DNA from: an uncultured Porphyromonas sp.
GTDB taxonomy: Bacteria > Bacteroidota > Bacteroidia > Bacteroidales > Porphyromonadaceae
NCBI GenBank assembly: GCA_947253195.1
Contig: CAMXXM010000040.1
Location: forward strand, 1-9,384
Reading direction: 5' to 3'
DNA length: 9,384 bases
Shown one piece after another: positions 1 to 6,346 of the stretch. The notes under the pieces are model-generated. The model was not told where the DNA came from, did no database searches, and worked only from the letters and a program-made list of their open reading frames with translations. Position numbers and translations under genes: made by a program. Each line of letters opens with the position of its first letter. Position 1 is the stretch's first letter.

Positions 1-100
1 AAGGGTCACCCCTTGAAACTTGCAAGTCGCTATGGGGTTCGTTGGCAACTACGCCATGTGTGGACTTTCACCACAGATGTATGACATGCCCGTCATGCAA
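1..100 (-). mobile_element. 5' end (domain I) of a group II intron, probably class IIC; runs off the left edge
   Basis: Read on the minus strand, this stretch has the order of elements known from the 5' end of bacterial class IIC introns such as that of Oceanobacillus iheyensis. First comes a hairpin around a GGGCAT loop (ATGAC/GTCAT stem, 81-96). Next is a hairpin displaying TGAAAGT between TGTGG and CCACA (59-75), matching the conserved GGTGAAAGTCC box. Then CATAGCGACTTGCAAG is followed by AAGGG-GTGA-CCCTT (1-14), a five-pair stem closed by a GNRA tetraloop. The resemblance is from memory of the family, not a search. The canonical GUGYG start is not obvious: the sequence near the boundary reads TTTGCATGACGG, so the exact 5' end is uncertain, somewhere near position 100. 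Any intron-encoded reverse transcriptase would lie to the left of the window. A degenerate remnant is also possible. Confidence 0.62.
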
Positions 101-130
101 AGAGAGGGGACCACGCTCACGCGCAGTCCC
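97..130 (-). terminator. terminator-like hairpin just upstream of the intron
   Basis: On the minus strand GGGACTGCGC pairs with GCGTGGTCCC across a GTGA loop, giving ten pairs of which two are G-U wobbles. It is followed by CTCTCTTT. The wobbles become C-A mismatches on the plus strand, so only the minus-strand RNA folds well. The T-rich tail is interrupted by C, which weakens it. No gene reading into it is visible. Its main significance is that class IIC introns characteristically insert immediately after such terminator stems, which is where the intron-like sequence begins. Confidence 0.45.
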
Positions 131-341
131 GCTCGGAAAAACTTGTTTAATGAAATTAACGCATCTGATAAACAAAACCTTTATCCTGTAGGCCCGGTAT
201 GTAGGCCCTATTACACACTTCTCCTATTATGCAGGGCGGAGAACCCACTATTGTAGTACCAACAACATTACTGCTGCTCTGTACTCCTCTATGATGATCG
301 CTGTGGGGAAGGGTTTAATCGTGTGTCTAAGATTTTTCGGC
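131..341. other. AT-rich intergenic stretch without a recognised gene
   Basis: No open frame here has a plausible start, composition or recognisable protein on either strand. The frame that opens near position 20 on the plus strand runs through the intron-like structured RNA and has no coding character. The only internal structure noticed is a short direct repeat at 187-208. No tRNA, riboswitch or convincing TAnnTTTG promoter was seen. It could hold a small RNA ending at the hairpin at 107-130, but there is no positive evidence for a transcript. Confidence 0.5.
187..208. repeat. 9-base direct repeat, 13-base period
   Basis: TGTAGGCCC occurs at 187-195 and again at 200-208. The copies are separated by GGTA, giving a 13-base period. 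Two copies only; probably a small slippage duplication or a half-site pair without known function. Confidence 0.4.
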
Positions 342-381
342 AAAAGTCAAGCGCTCTGCCATCTCGGGGGTGGCAGGGCGC
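342..381 (-). terminator. Rho-independent terminator of the START-like gene
   Basis: On the minus strand GCGCCCTGCCA (381-371) pairs with TGGCAGAGCGC (361-351) over eleven positions with one G-U wobble, around a nine-base loop. It is followed by TTGACTTTTG. It begins 26 bases past the stop codon of the START-like gene, the expected place for its terminator. The T-tract is not perfect but the stem is GC-rich and strong. Confidence 0.72.
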
Positions 382-407
382 TCAGGTCTCTTATGCAGTA
401 CCTCTAC

Positions 408-806
408 TTAGCTCAGACCCAGGGATAGTCTCAGCTTGCGTCGGTGATTGCCCCAGATTTTCTGCAGGGTGGCAGGCTCGAGGTGCTCGTCGTGGTCATT
501 GACTAAGAGCGACACAAGGTGAGAGAGCTCGGAGACGACGATCTCCATGCGCACGTAGCTGTGCGGGTGGTCATTCCAGTTCCACTGGATATACTCCCCT
601 TTCTTGAGGTCTGTCACGGTGGCGGTGCGGTCGTCGCCCGTCTCGTCCCAGAAGACATGTATGTTCCTGAGGGAGACGTCTACTCGGGGTGCCATCCACT
701 CCGAGAGTCCTCTGGAGGTAGAGATCTGGTTCCATACACTCTGAGGAGAGGCGTTGTCCAGGTCTATCTCAATCTTGTAACCCTCTCCATGCGTGGTCCT
801 TGCCAT
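408..806 (-). CDS. START-like domain protein (Bacteroidota family)
   Basis: A 132-residue soluble protein of the START-like/SRPBCC (Bet v1-type fold) family that is widespread in Bacteroidota; biochemical function is not established. Visible hallmarks are an N-terminal strand (YKIEIDLDNASP), the SVWNQISTSRGLSEWMAPRVDV segment (residues ~23-44) typical of the family's first helices and tryptophan, an FWDE strand, the WNWNDHP turn (~75-81), and a C-terminal helix with IWGNHRRKLRLSLG. Length is normal for the family, and no signal peptide or membrane segment is present. The ATG at 806 is chosen because an in-frame stop lies eight codons upstream with no other start between. Family members are presumed to bind a hydrophobic ligand, which is inference only. 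It is a single gene divergent from glgP, closed by the hairpin at 342-381. Confidence 0.88.
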   Translation of the reverse strand: MARTTHGEGYKIEIDLDNASPQSVWNQISTSRGLSEWMAPRVDVSLRNIHVFWDETGDDRTATVTDLKKGEYIQWNWNDHPHSYVRMEIVVSELSHLVSLLVNDHDEHLEPATLQKIWGNHRRKLRLSLGLS

Positions 807-952
807 AGCGTTGTATCTTAGTCCTACTTACTTGTGCAATATAGTCAATTCTTCTTACCCGCGGGGCATCTTTTCCGACTTTCATCTCCTCCTGGGTGGA
901 ATTATGAGAGCAAATTGTCGCTCCTGAACCGCGTAGATTGTAAAGTATTAAG

Positions 953-960
953 TAAATTTG
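953..960 (+). promoter_or_regulatory. TAnnTTTG -7 element upstream of glgP
   Basis: TAAATTTG is an exact match to the Bacteroidota -7 consensus TAnnTTTG. It sits in the 187-base divergent intergenic region, with its end 33 bases before the glgP ATG. A good -33 TTTG partner at the usual spacing is not visible (there is a TTG at 938-940, closer than usual). If used, transcription would start around 965-968, leaving a leader of under 30 bases. That would rule out a TTG start at 958 for glgP. No equally good element is seen for the opposing START-like gene. Confidence 0.5.
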
Positions 961-993
961 CTTCGTTACTATAAGCACAATAATACGAGAGCT

Positions 994-3570
994 ATGATAA
1001 GGAGTAAGGAAGCCAATCAGCCAGTATGGAGAGACATCACTGCACTCTCCGATCTGCCGCAATCCCTGCAGCAGCTGGAGGAGCTCGCCAACAATCTCTG
1101 GTGGGTATGGAATGCCCCCGCCCGTCACCTTTTCCGGGAGCTGGACCCCTTGGGCTGGTACCACTCCAAGGGAAACCCGGTGCACGTGCTCCACACCCTC
1201 TCTCAGAGCCGCATCGAGGAGCTGACGAAGGATAAGGACTTCCTCGGGAGGCTTGCCAAGGTGTACGACAGCTTCAGAGCCTATATGGATCAGCCGATGC
1301 GGGACGACCTCCCGTCTGTCGCCTACTTCTGTATGGAGTATGGGATCACCAATATCCTCAAGATCTACTCCGGTGGTCTCGGGATCCTCGCAGGCGACTA
1401 CATCAAGGAGGCGAGTGACTTTGGCGCCAATATGGTGGGCGTCGGCTTCCTCTATCGCTACGGCTACTTTGACCAAAAGATCACCACTGACGGACAGCAG
1501 GTGGCTGAGTATAAGGCTCAGGACTTTGAGGACCTGCCCCTCACGCTGCTGCGTGACGACAATGGCGCTCCCCTGATGCTTCGTGTACCCTTCAATGGCT
1601 ACGAGGTGTCTGCTCAGATCTGGCGTGTGGACGTGGGTCGAGTGAAGCTATACCTGATGGATACCGACATTGCCGAGAATTCTGAGTGGGACCGTCAGAT
1701 CACCCATCAGCTCTATGGCGGCGACTGGGAGAACCGTATGAAGCAGGAGTATATGCTCGGCATCGGTGGTGTCCAGATGCTTCGCCTCCTCGGCATCGAG
1801 ACCGATGTCTATCATGCCAATGAGGGTCACGCTGCCTTTATGGGGCTGGAGCGTATGGCTCATATGGTGGAGGGCGGTCTTGACTTCGACCAAGCGCTGG
1901 AGCTGGTCCGCTCCTCCGGTCTCTACACTTGCCACACGCCGGTACCTGCCGGCCATGACTACTTCGATGAGGCGCTCTTCACGAAGTATATGGGTCACTA
2001 TGCCGATAAGCTCCACATTTCTCATCAGGAGCTGGTCGACCTCGGAAGAGAGACCCCCGGGTCGCATGAGAAATTCTCCATGAGCGTCCTCGCTCTCAAT
2101 ACCTGCCAAGAGGCTAACGGCGTCAGCAAGTTGCACGGCCAGGTCTCTCGGGAGATGTTTGCCCCCGTCTGGAAGGGCTACCTCCCCGAGGAGCTCCACG
2201 TCGGCTACGTAACCAATGGCGTCCACCTGCCTACCTGGATGGCGTCCCCGTGGTCTGACCTTATGGAGAAGAGCGTCGGCGAGCGTATCCTGAGGGATCA
2301 GGATAGTCTCGAGCTGTGGGACAAGGTCTGGCAGACTCCCGACGGGGACGTATGGCAGAGGAGGCTGGAGCTCAAGAGTCGCCTCATAGAGTACCTCCGT
2401 CGTCGCTACGAGGCACATATGGGCGACTTCAATCAGGATCCCACCATGCTGATGAGCTTCCTCGAGACACTTACCCCGAGGACGCTTCTTATCGGCTTTG
2501 GTCGACGCTTTGCCACCTACAAGAGAGCGCACCTCCTCTTTACAGACCTCGAGCGCCTCTCCAAGATCGTCAACGACCCCGAGCACCCGGTGATCTTTAT
2601 CTTCACAGGTAAGGCGCACCCGGCTGACGGAGGCGGGCAGGGGCTGATCCGACATATCTTCCAGATCTCCAAGCGCCCCGAGTTCCTCGGCAAGATCCTC
2701 TTTGTCGACAATTACGACATCAGAGTGTCGCAATTCCTCATCCCGGGCGTAGACATTTGGCTCAATACTCCCACGCGACCGCTTGAGGCATCGGGTACCT
2801 CGGGTATGAAGGCACTGATGAATGGCGTGCTCAACTTCTCCGTCCTCGACGGCTGGTGGTACGAGGGGTATGTCAAAGGGGGTGGCTGGTCGCTTACTGA
2901 GAAGATCACCTTCTCCGACACCAATCTCCAGGACAAACTCGATGCCGCCACCATCTATCGTATGCTGGAGGAGGAGATCATCCCGCTCTACTACGACAAT
3001 GATAAGGAGCAGTCCTACTCAGAGGGCTGGATCCATGCCATCAAGACGGCCACCTCGCAGATACTGCCTCGCTTCACGATGCGGCGGATGATCCGGAATT
3101 ACTATGACCGCTTCTACAATCAGCTCGGCGAGCGAAGCGCCATGCTCCGCACCAACGACTACCGTCAGCTCGGTCAGCTCCTCGACTGGGAGCGACATGT
3201 GGCGCAGTCGTGGTCTCACCTGGAGGTGATCGACACCCGGCTGAGCAAGGACGATGGCACGCAGGTAGGCAACTTTACTGTGGGCGGCACCGCTCACGTG
3301 AGTGTCACCGTAGATCTGCACGATCTGCGTAGCGACCTGGCGGTCGAACTGATCATCGCTCGTGAGGATACCAAGACGAAGAAGCTTCACCTCGCAAGCA
3401 AGCAGGCCTTTCACGTCGTCTCCGAGGAGGGGTCCCGCCGGCGGTATGAGCTGAAGGTGGACATTGACCTCCCCGGCACCTATAAGGTAGCCACTCGCAT
3501 TACCCCGACGCATGAGCTGCTGGCACACCCGATGGCTCTGGGGTATATGAAGTGGGTCACCCTCTTCTGA
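994..3570 (+). CDS. glgP: alpha-glucan (glycogen) phosphorylase, GT35, DUF3417 type
   Basis: Cytosolic phosphorylase of 858 residues that releases glucose-1-phosphate from the non-reducing ends of glycogen or maltodextrin, using pyridoxal phosphate (PLP). Residues ~20-115 form the N-terminal DUF3417 region (NNLWWVWNAPARHLF), characteristic of the long bacterial class that includes mycobacterial GlgP; length is normal for this class. The catalytic core shows HANEGHAAF (H279), NGVHLPTW, FTGKAHP (537-543, phosphate-binding lysine K540), NYDIRVSQ (from 573) and EASGTSGMK (598-606), whose K606 should carry PLP. The last ~95 residues are probably a beta-rich extension. The ATG at 994 is preferred over the in-frame TTG at 958, because the TTG overlaps the predicted -7 element and would add 12 residues without family character. 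First gene of the plus-strand cluster, likely transcribed from the element at 953-960. No glycogen synthase or branching enzyme gene is in view. Confidence 0.95.
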   Translation: MIRSKEANQPVWRDITALSDLPQSLQQLEELANNLWWVWNAPARHLFRELDPLGWYHSKGNPVHVLHTLSQSRIEELTKDKDFLGRLAKVYDSFRAYMDQPMRDDLPSVAYFCMEYGITNILKIYSGGLGILAGDYIKEASDFGANMVGVGFLYRYGYFDQKITTDGQQVAEYKAQDFEDLPLTLLRDDNGAPLMLRVPFNGYEVSAQIWRVDVGRVKLYLMDTDIAENSEWDRQITHQLYGGDWENRMKQEYMLGIGGVQMLRLLGIETDVYHANEGHAAFMGLERMAHMVEGGLDFDQALELVRSSGLYTCHTPVPAGHDYFDEALFTKYMGHYADKLHISHQELVDLGRETPGSHEKFSMSVLALNTCQEANGVSKLHGQVSREMFAPVWKGYLPEELHVGYVTNGVHLPTWMASPWSDLMEKSVGERILRDQDSLELWDKVWQTPDGDVWQRRLELKSRLIEYLRRRYEAHMGDFNQDPTMLMSFLETLTPRTLLIGFGRRFATYKRAHLLFTDLERLSKIVNDPEHPVIFIFTGKAHPADGGGQGLIRHIFQISKRPEFLGKILFVDNYDIRVSQFLIPGVDIWLNTPTRPLEASGTSGMKALMNGVLNFSVLDGWWYEGYVKGGGWSLTEKITFSDTNLQDKLDAATIYRMLEEEIIPLYYDNDKEQSYSEGWIHAIKTATSQILPRFTMRRMIRNYYDRFYNQLGERSAMLRTNDYRQLGQLLDWERHVAQSWSHLEVIDTRLSKDDGTQVGNFTVGGTAHVSVTVDLHDLRSDLAVELIIAREDTKTKKLHLASKQAFHVVSEEGSRRRYELKVDIDLPGTYKVATRITPTHELLAHPMALGYMKWVTLF

Positions 3571-3595
3571 TGCACGCCATTGCACTGTTAGCGGG

Positions 3596-4273
3596 ATGAA
3601 GATCCACCACGAGGGTACGGCCTTCTTAGTCGCTGCGGGGATATTCCTCAGCTTCCTCTGTCTCTACGTCTTCTTAGTCGTGGAGCAGCGGTGGCTCTTT
3701 TGGCTCGCTGTCATGGTGAGTGTGGTGCTGCTCGGTATCGCCTTCAATTTTTACCGCTCCCCACGTCGCATCCATGGTAAGCCGACGGACGGGCTGGTGC
3801 TCGCCTCGGCGGATGGGCACATCGTGGCGATCGAGGAGGTGGATGAGCCGGAGGTGTTGGGCGGTAAGTGCCTGATGATCTCCACCTTTATGTCCCTCTT
3901 CAACGTCCACGCTCAGTGGGTGCCGGTGGCTGGCGAGGTGACCTATGTGCGTCACCACCGGGGTAATGTCTACGCCGCCTATGTCCCCAAGAGCAGTACT
4001 GAGAATGAGCGCTCCACCGTCGAGATCGTCACTCCTGAGGGACACCACATCGTGGTTCGTCAGATCGCGGGGGCGATGGCTCGTCGTATAGAGACCTATC
4101 TCCGGGAGGGGGAGAGGTGTGAGATCGATGACCAGCTGGGCTTCATAAAGCTCGGCTCCCGCGTCGACATCTTCCTCCCTCTCGGGAGTAAGCCCCTCGT
4201 GGACCTCGACGAGCCGGTCACCGGCAACGTCACCGTGCTGGCTGAGCTGCCTCCGCGCAAGTCGTGTAAGTAA
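3596..4273 (+). CDS. psd: phosphatidylserine decarboxylase proenzyme, short PSD-A type
   Basis: Converts phosphatidylserine to phosphatidylethanolamine at the inner membrane. The 225-residue length fits the short proenzyme class. Two hydrophobic segments (~8-28 and ~33-50) anchor the N-terminus and are followed by FYRSPRR. The conserved FNVHAQWVP block carries a catalytic histidine. The self-cleavage site is LGS within FIKLGSRVD: cleavage between G187 and S188 would turn S188 into the pyruvoyl cofactor and leave an alpha chain of 38 residues. The gene starts 25 bases after glgP with no terminator between, and pssA, which makes its substrate, starts 9 bases after its stop. This pairing of consecutive pathway steps makes the assignment secure. 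An archaetidylserine decarboxylase-like label in some databases would refer to the same family. Confidence 0.95.
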   Translation: MKIHHEGTAFLVAAGIFLSFLCLYVFLVVEQRWLFWLAVMVSVVLLGIAFNFYRSPRRIHGKPTDGLVLASADGHIVAIEEVDEPEVLGGKCLMISTFMSLFNVHAQWVPVAGEVTYVRHHRGNVYAAYVPKSSTENERSTVEIVTPEGHHIVVRQIAGAMARRIETYLREGERCEIDDQLGFIKLGSRVDIFLPLGSKPLVDLDEPVTGNVTVLAELPPRKSCK

Positions 4274-4282
4274 ATAAAAACT

Positions 4283-4996
4283 ATGGCAAAGCCGATCTAT
4301 AAATACCTCCCCAATCTCCTCACACTCTCCAATGGGCTCTTCGGGGCGCTCTCCATCGTGATGTACCTCACGGTCTCGCTCCAGGCGGCGCTCTGCTGCA
4401 TAGCCGTGAGCCTGATCGCAGACGTGCTCGACGGGATGACCGCGCGGCTGCTCCACGCCACGTCGGACATTGGGGGCGACCTCGACTCCCTCTCTGATGT
4501 CATCTCCTTTGGTGCCGCGCCGGCGATCTTGCTAACGCTGGTGCTCCGGGGGCTGGGCTGGGGTCTCGCCTGCTGGGCACCGCTGCTGGTCGTGCCCGCC
4601 TCGATCTACCTTCTGGCGAAGTTCAATAACGACCCCCGTCAGACCACCTCCTTCATCGGCCTTGCCACCACCGGCAACGCCGTAATGCTGGCTCCGCTGG
4701 CGCTCTTCTTCGAGGGGCATGGCATCGCTCCCACACCGCTCTCCCAGAGCCTCTTTGTCCTCTTCATGGTCGTGGATGCCTGGCTACTGGTGTGCGAGGT
4801 GCCTTTCTTTGGGCTGAAGCAGCTCTCCAAGGGCTGGCGAGCCAATGTCGGGCTGATCATCGTCGTCATTGCGGCAATTGCGGCGCTGATCCTCTTCGGC
4901 ATAGAGGGGATCGCCTGGGCGATGATGCTTTACATTTTGCTTAACTTAATCACGTGGCTGGCTCATAAGTCAGGCGCAAAATCAATAATCCAATGA
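4283..4996 (+). CDS. pssA: CDP-diacylglycerol-serine O-phosphatidyltransferase
   Basis: Integral membrane enzyme of 237 residues that joins serine to CDP-diacylglycerol, giving phosphatidylserine for the decarboxylase encoded just upstream. The CDP-alcohol phosphotransferase signature DGx2ARx8Gx3Dx3D is complete: D50, G51, A54, R55, G64, D68 and D72, the last two aspartates being the metal and catalytic residues. Hydrophobic stretches before and after it give roughly six to eight membrane segments; the last two (around AIAALILFGIEGIAW and MMLYILLNLITW) are clear. The start is ATG at 4283, preceded by an A-rich run (AAATAAAAACT) instead of a Shine-Dalgarno site, as is common in Bacteroidota. 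Its stop overlaps the slyD start as ATGA (4993-4996), suggesting coupled translation. Confidence 0.95.
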   Translation: MAKPIYKYLPNLLTLSNGLFGALSIVMYLTVSLQAALCCIAVSLIADVLDGMTARLLHATSDIGGDLDSLSDVISFGAAPAILLTLVLRGLGWGLACWAPLLVVPASIYLLAKFNNDPRQTTSFIGLATTGNAVMLAPLALFFEGHGIAPTPLSQSLFVLFMVVDAWLLVCEVPFFGLKQLSKGWRANVGLIIVVIAAIAALILFGIEGIAWAMMLYILLNLITWLAHKSGAKSIIQ

Positions 4997-5598
4997 AGAT
5001 AAACGATAAGTCCTACGTCCGCGTACAGTATAAGCTCACCGAGGTCGCTCCCGACGGCTCCGAGACATTTGTCGAGGAGACGACGGAGGATCGCCCCATG
5101 GACTATGTCCATGGTCTCGGGATCCTGCTGCCTGACTTTGAGAAGGAGCTAAGCGGCCTCGATGATGGAGATGCCTTTGACTTCACACTCGAGCCTGAGG
5201 CTGCCTATGGTCCCTTCCAGGAGCAGCTTCTGATGGATCTCGACAAGTCCATCTTCCAGGATCCGGAAGGAAAGTTTGATAGCGGCTTTGTACAGGTGGG
5301 ACGCTACGTTCCTATGCGCACTGCTGACGGTCAGACGGTCAATGGGCTGGTGCTCGACATCACGGAGGATAAGGTGAGGATGGACTTCAATCACCCGCTC
5401 TCCGGCAAGACACTCCACTTTTTCGGTCACGTACAGGAGGCTCATCCCGCTACGGATCAGGAGCTCAAGCGCTTTGAGCAGCTCCTCCACGGTGGCTGCT
5501 GCTGCGGCTCTGACGAGGAGGAGTGCTGTGGGCATCATCACGACGAAACGTGCCACCACGGGCGTGGCAACGATTGCCTCTGCCACAAGTGCCACTAA
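4993..5598 (+). CDS. slyD: FKBP-type peptidyl-prolyl isomerase, SlyD-like, with metal-binding tail
   Basis: Cytosolic prolyl cis-trans isomerase and chaperone of 201 residues. The FKBP domain is split around an insert-in-flap chaperone domain (~70-128). The diagnostic DFNHPLSGKTLHF block lies at ~131-143 (N133, H134, P135). The last 35 residues, from GGCCCG onward, contain nine cysteines and seven histidines (CCC, CC, HHH, CHH, CLCHKCH), the metal-binding tail known from SlyD proteins that deliver or store nickel and other metals. It overlaps pssA by four bases (ATGA), the only start consistent with the N-terminal MKINDKSYVRVQYKL strand. Last gene of the plus-strand cluster, with the bidirectional terminator beginning 17 bases past the stop. 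Its presence with phospholipid genes says nothing clear about its client. No hydrogenase or urease genes are in view. Confidence 0.93.
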   Translation: MKINDKSYVRVQYKLTEVAPDGSETFVEETTEDRPMDYVHGLGILLPDFEKELSGLDDGDAFDFTLEPEAAYGPFQEQLLMDLDKSIFQDPEGKFDSGFVQVGRYVPMRTADGQTVNGLVLDITEDKVRMDFNHPLSGKTLHFFGHVQEAHPATDQELKRFEQLLHGGCCCGSDEEECCGHHHDETCHHGRGNDCLCHKCH

Positions 5599-5615
5599 GC
5601 TTTTAGCACAAAACC

Positions 5616-5663
5616 AAAAGCGCTGAGGTCTCTCCGCTCTTGTGGAGGAACCTCAGCGCTTTT
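5616..5663. terminator. strong bidirectional Rho-independent terminator between slyD and lipB
   Basis: AAAAGCGCTGAGGT (5616-5629) and ACCTCAGCGCTTTT (5650-5663) form a perfect 14-pair stem. Within the 20-base loop region, CTCC (5632-5635) can also pair with GGAG (5644-5647). The A-run on one arm and T-run on the other make it function in both directions: plus-strand RNA ends in CGCTTTTGCATTTC and minus-strand RNA in CGCTTTTGGTTTTG. It separates the convergent slyD and lipB genes. Confidence 0.92.
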
Positions 5664-5673
5664 GCATTTCTAT

Positions 5674-6342
5674 TTACTCAAAGGAGAAGACCTTGTGGAA
5701 GGCATCCAGCAGAGCCGCTTTTGCCTCCTCCATAGGGACCTCGTGCCCCAGCTCCCGAGCCAGACTGGTGACGCCTCGATCGCTGAAGCCACAGGGGTTG
5801 ATCCAGTGGTAGGCATCCTCGTGGGTATTGACGTTGAAGGCAATGCCGTGCATCGTGACGAAGCGGCTGGCGTGCACGCCGAGGGCGCAGACCTTGCGGG
5901 GATAGCTATCTGTATGCAGCCAGACGCCGGGGGCGTCGTCCATCAGCTCACCGGCGAGATCGTACCTACGCAGCACGGTGAGCGCCACCTCCTCGAGGGC
6001 AGCGACGTAGCGCCTGACGCCGAGGTGTAGCTGCTCGAGGTCGAGGATCGGGTAGACGGTCCACTGACCCGGACCATGGTAGGTGGCGTCACCACCGCGA
6101 TTGGTCCGGACGAGGTCGATGCCTGCCCGGCGGATCTGCTCCTCGGGGTAGAGGAGGCTCTCCTCCTTAGCATTGAGCCCAAGGGTGATAACCGGCTTGT
6201 GCTCATTGAAGATCAGATACTGTCTCGGCACTTCACCTCGATGCTTTGCCTCGATCGCTTGGTCAAAGAGCTCTCGCTGCTGATGGTAGGAGTCGGCGTA
6301 GCTGATGCCGGAGGGATTGATGATGACTTGCGGTCCGGTCAT
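5674..6342 (-). CDS. lipB: lipoyl(octanoyl) transferase
   Basis: Transfers octanoyl from acyl carrier protein to the lipoyl domains of 2-oxoacid dehydrogenases and the glycine cleavage H protein, the first step of lipoate synthesis. With the start chosen here it has 222 residues, close to the family norm. The signature RGGDATYHGPGQ is at 82-93 (H89), the conserved lysine is K150 in KVCALG, and the acyl-thioester cysteine is C184 in NPCG. The start is uncertain. ATG at 6342 lies four bases after the stop of the upstream addB gene and gives a typical LipB N-terminus. In-frame ATGs at 6366 (230 residues, overlapping addB by 20 bases) and 6414 only add residues without family character. Cotranscribed with addB; it ends just inside the bidirectional terminator. 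Confidence 0.95.
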   Translation of the reverse strand: MTGPQVIINPSGISYADSYHQQRELFDQAIEAKHRGEVPRQYLIFNEHKPVITLGLNAKEESLLYPEEQIRRAGIDLVRTNRGGDATYHGPGQWTVYPILDLEQLHLGVRRYVAALEEVALTVLRRYDLAGELMDDAPGVWLHTDSYPRKVCALGVHASRFVTMHGIAFNVNTHEDAYHWINPCGFSDRGVTSLARELGHEVPMEEAKAALLDAFHKVFSFE

Positions 6343-6346
6343 AGGT

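Noticed and set aside
20..256. Plus-strand 78-codon open frame at the left end
   Set aside because: Its first third lies on top of the intron-like hairpins on the other strand; the translation has no recognisable family, and there is no convincing start signal.
775..888. Small minus-strand frame of ~37 codons starting MKVGKDAPRV, preceded by AGGAGG
   Set aside because: The purine run lies only two bases from the ATG, too close for a Shine-Dalgarno site, and Bacteroidota seldom rely on one. It overlaps the start of the START-like gene in another frame, and no family is recognised.
1648..2733. Long minus-strand open frame (361 codons) inside glgP
   Set aside because: It lies entirely opposite a gene with complete catalytic motifs. 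GC-rich third positions of the true gene keep the antisense frame open, and its translation resembles no known protein.
3571..3595. Possible terminator or promoter between glgP and psd
   Set aside because: The 25-base gap has no stable stem, no T-run and no TAnnTTTG element.
3674..4456. Minus-strand 260-codon frame across psd and pssA
   Set aside because: It spans two well-identified plus-strand genes and their junction, and its translation is typical low-information antisense.
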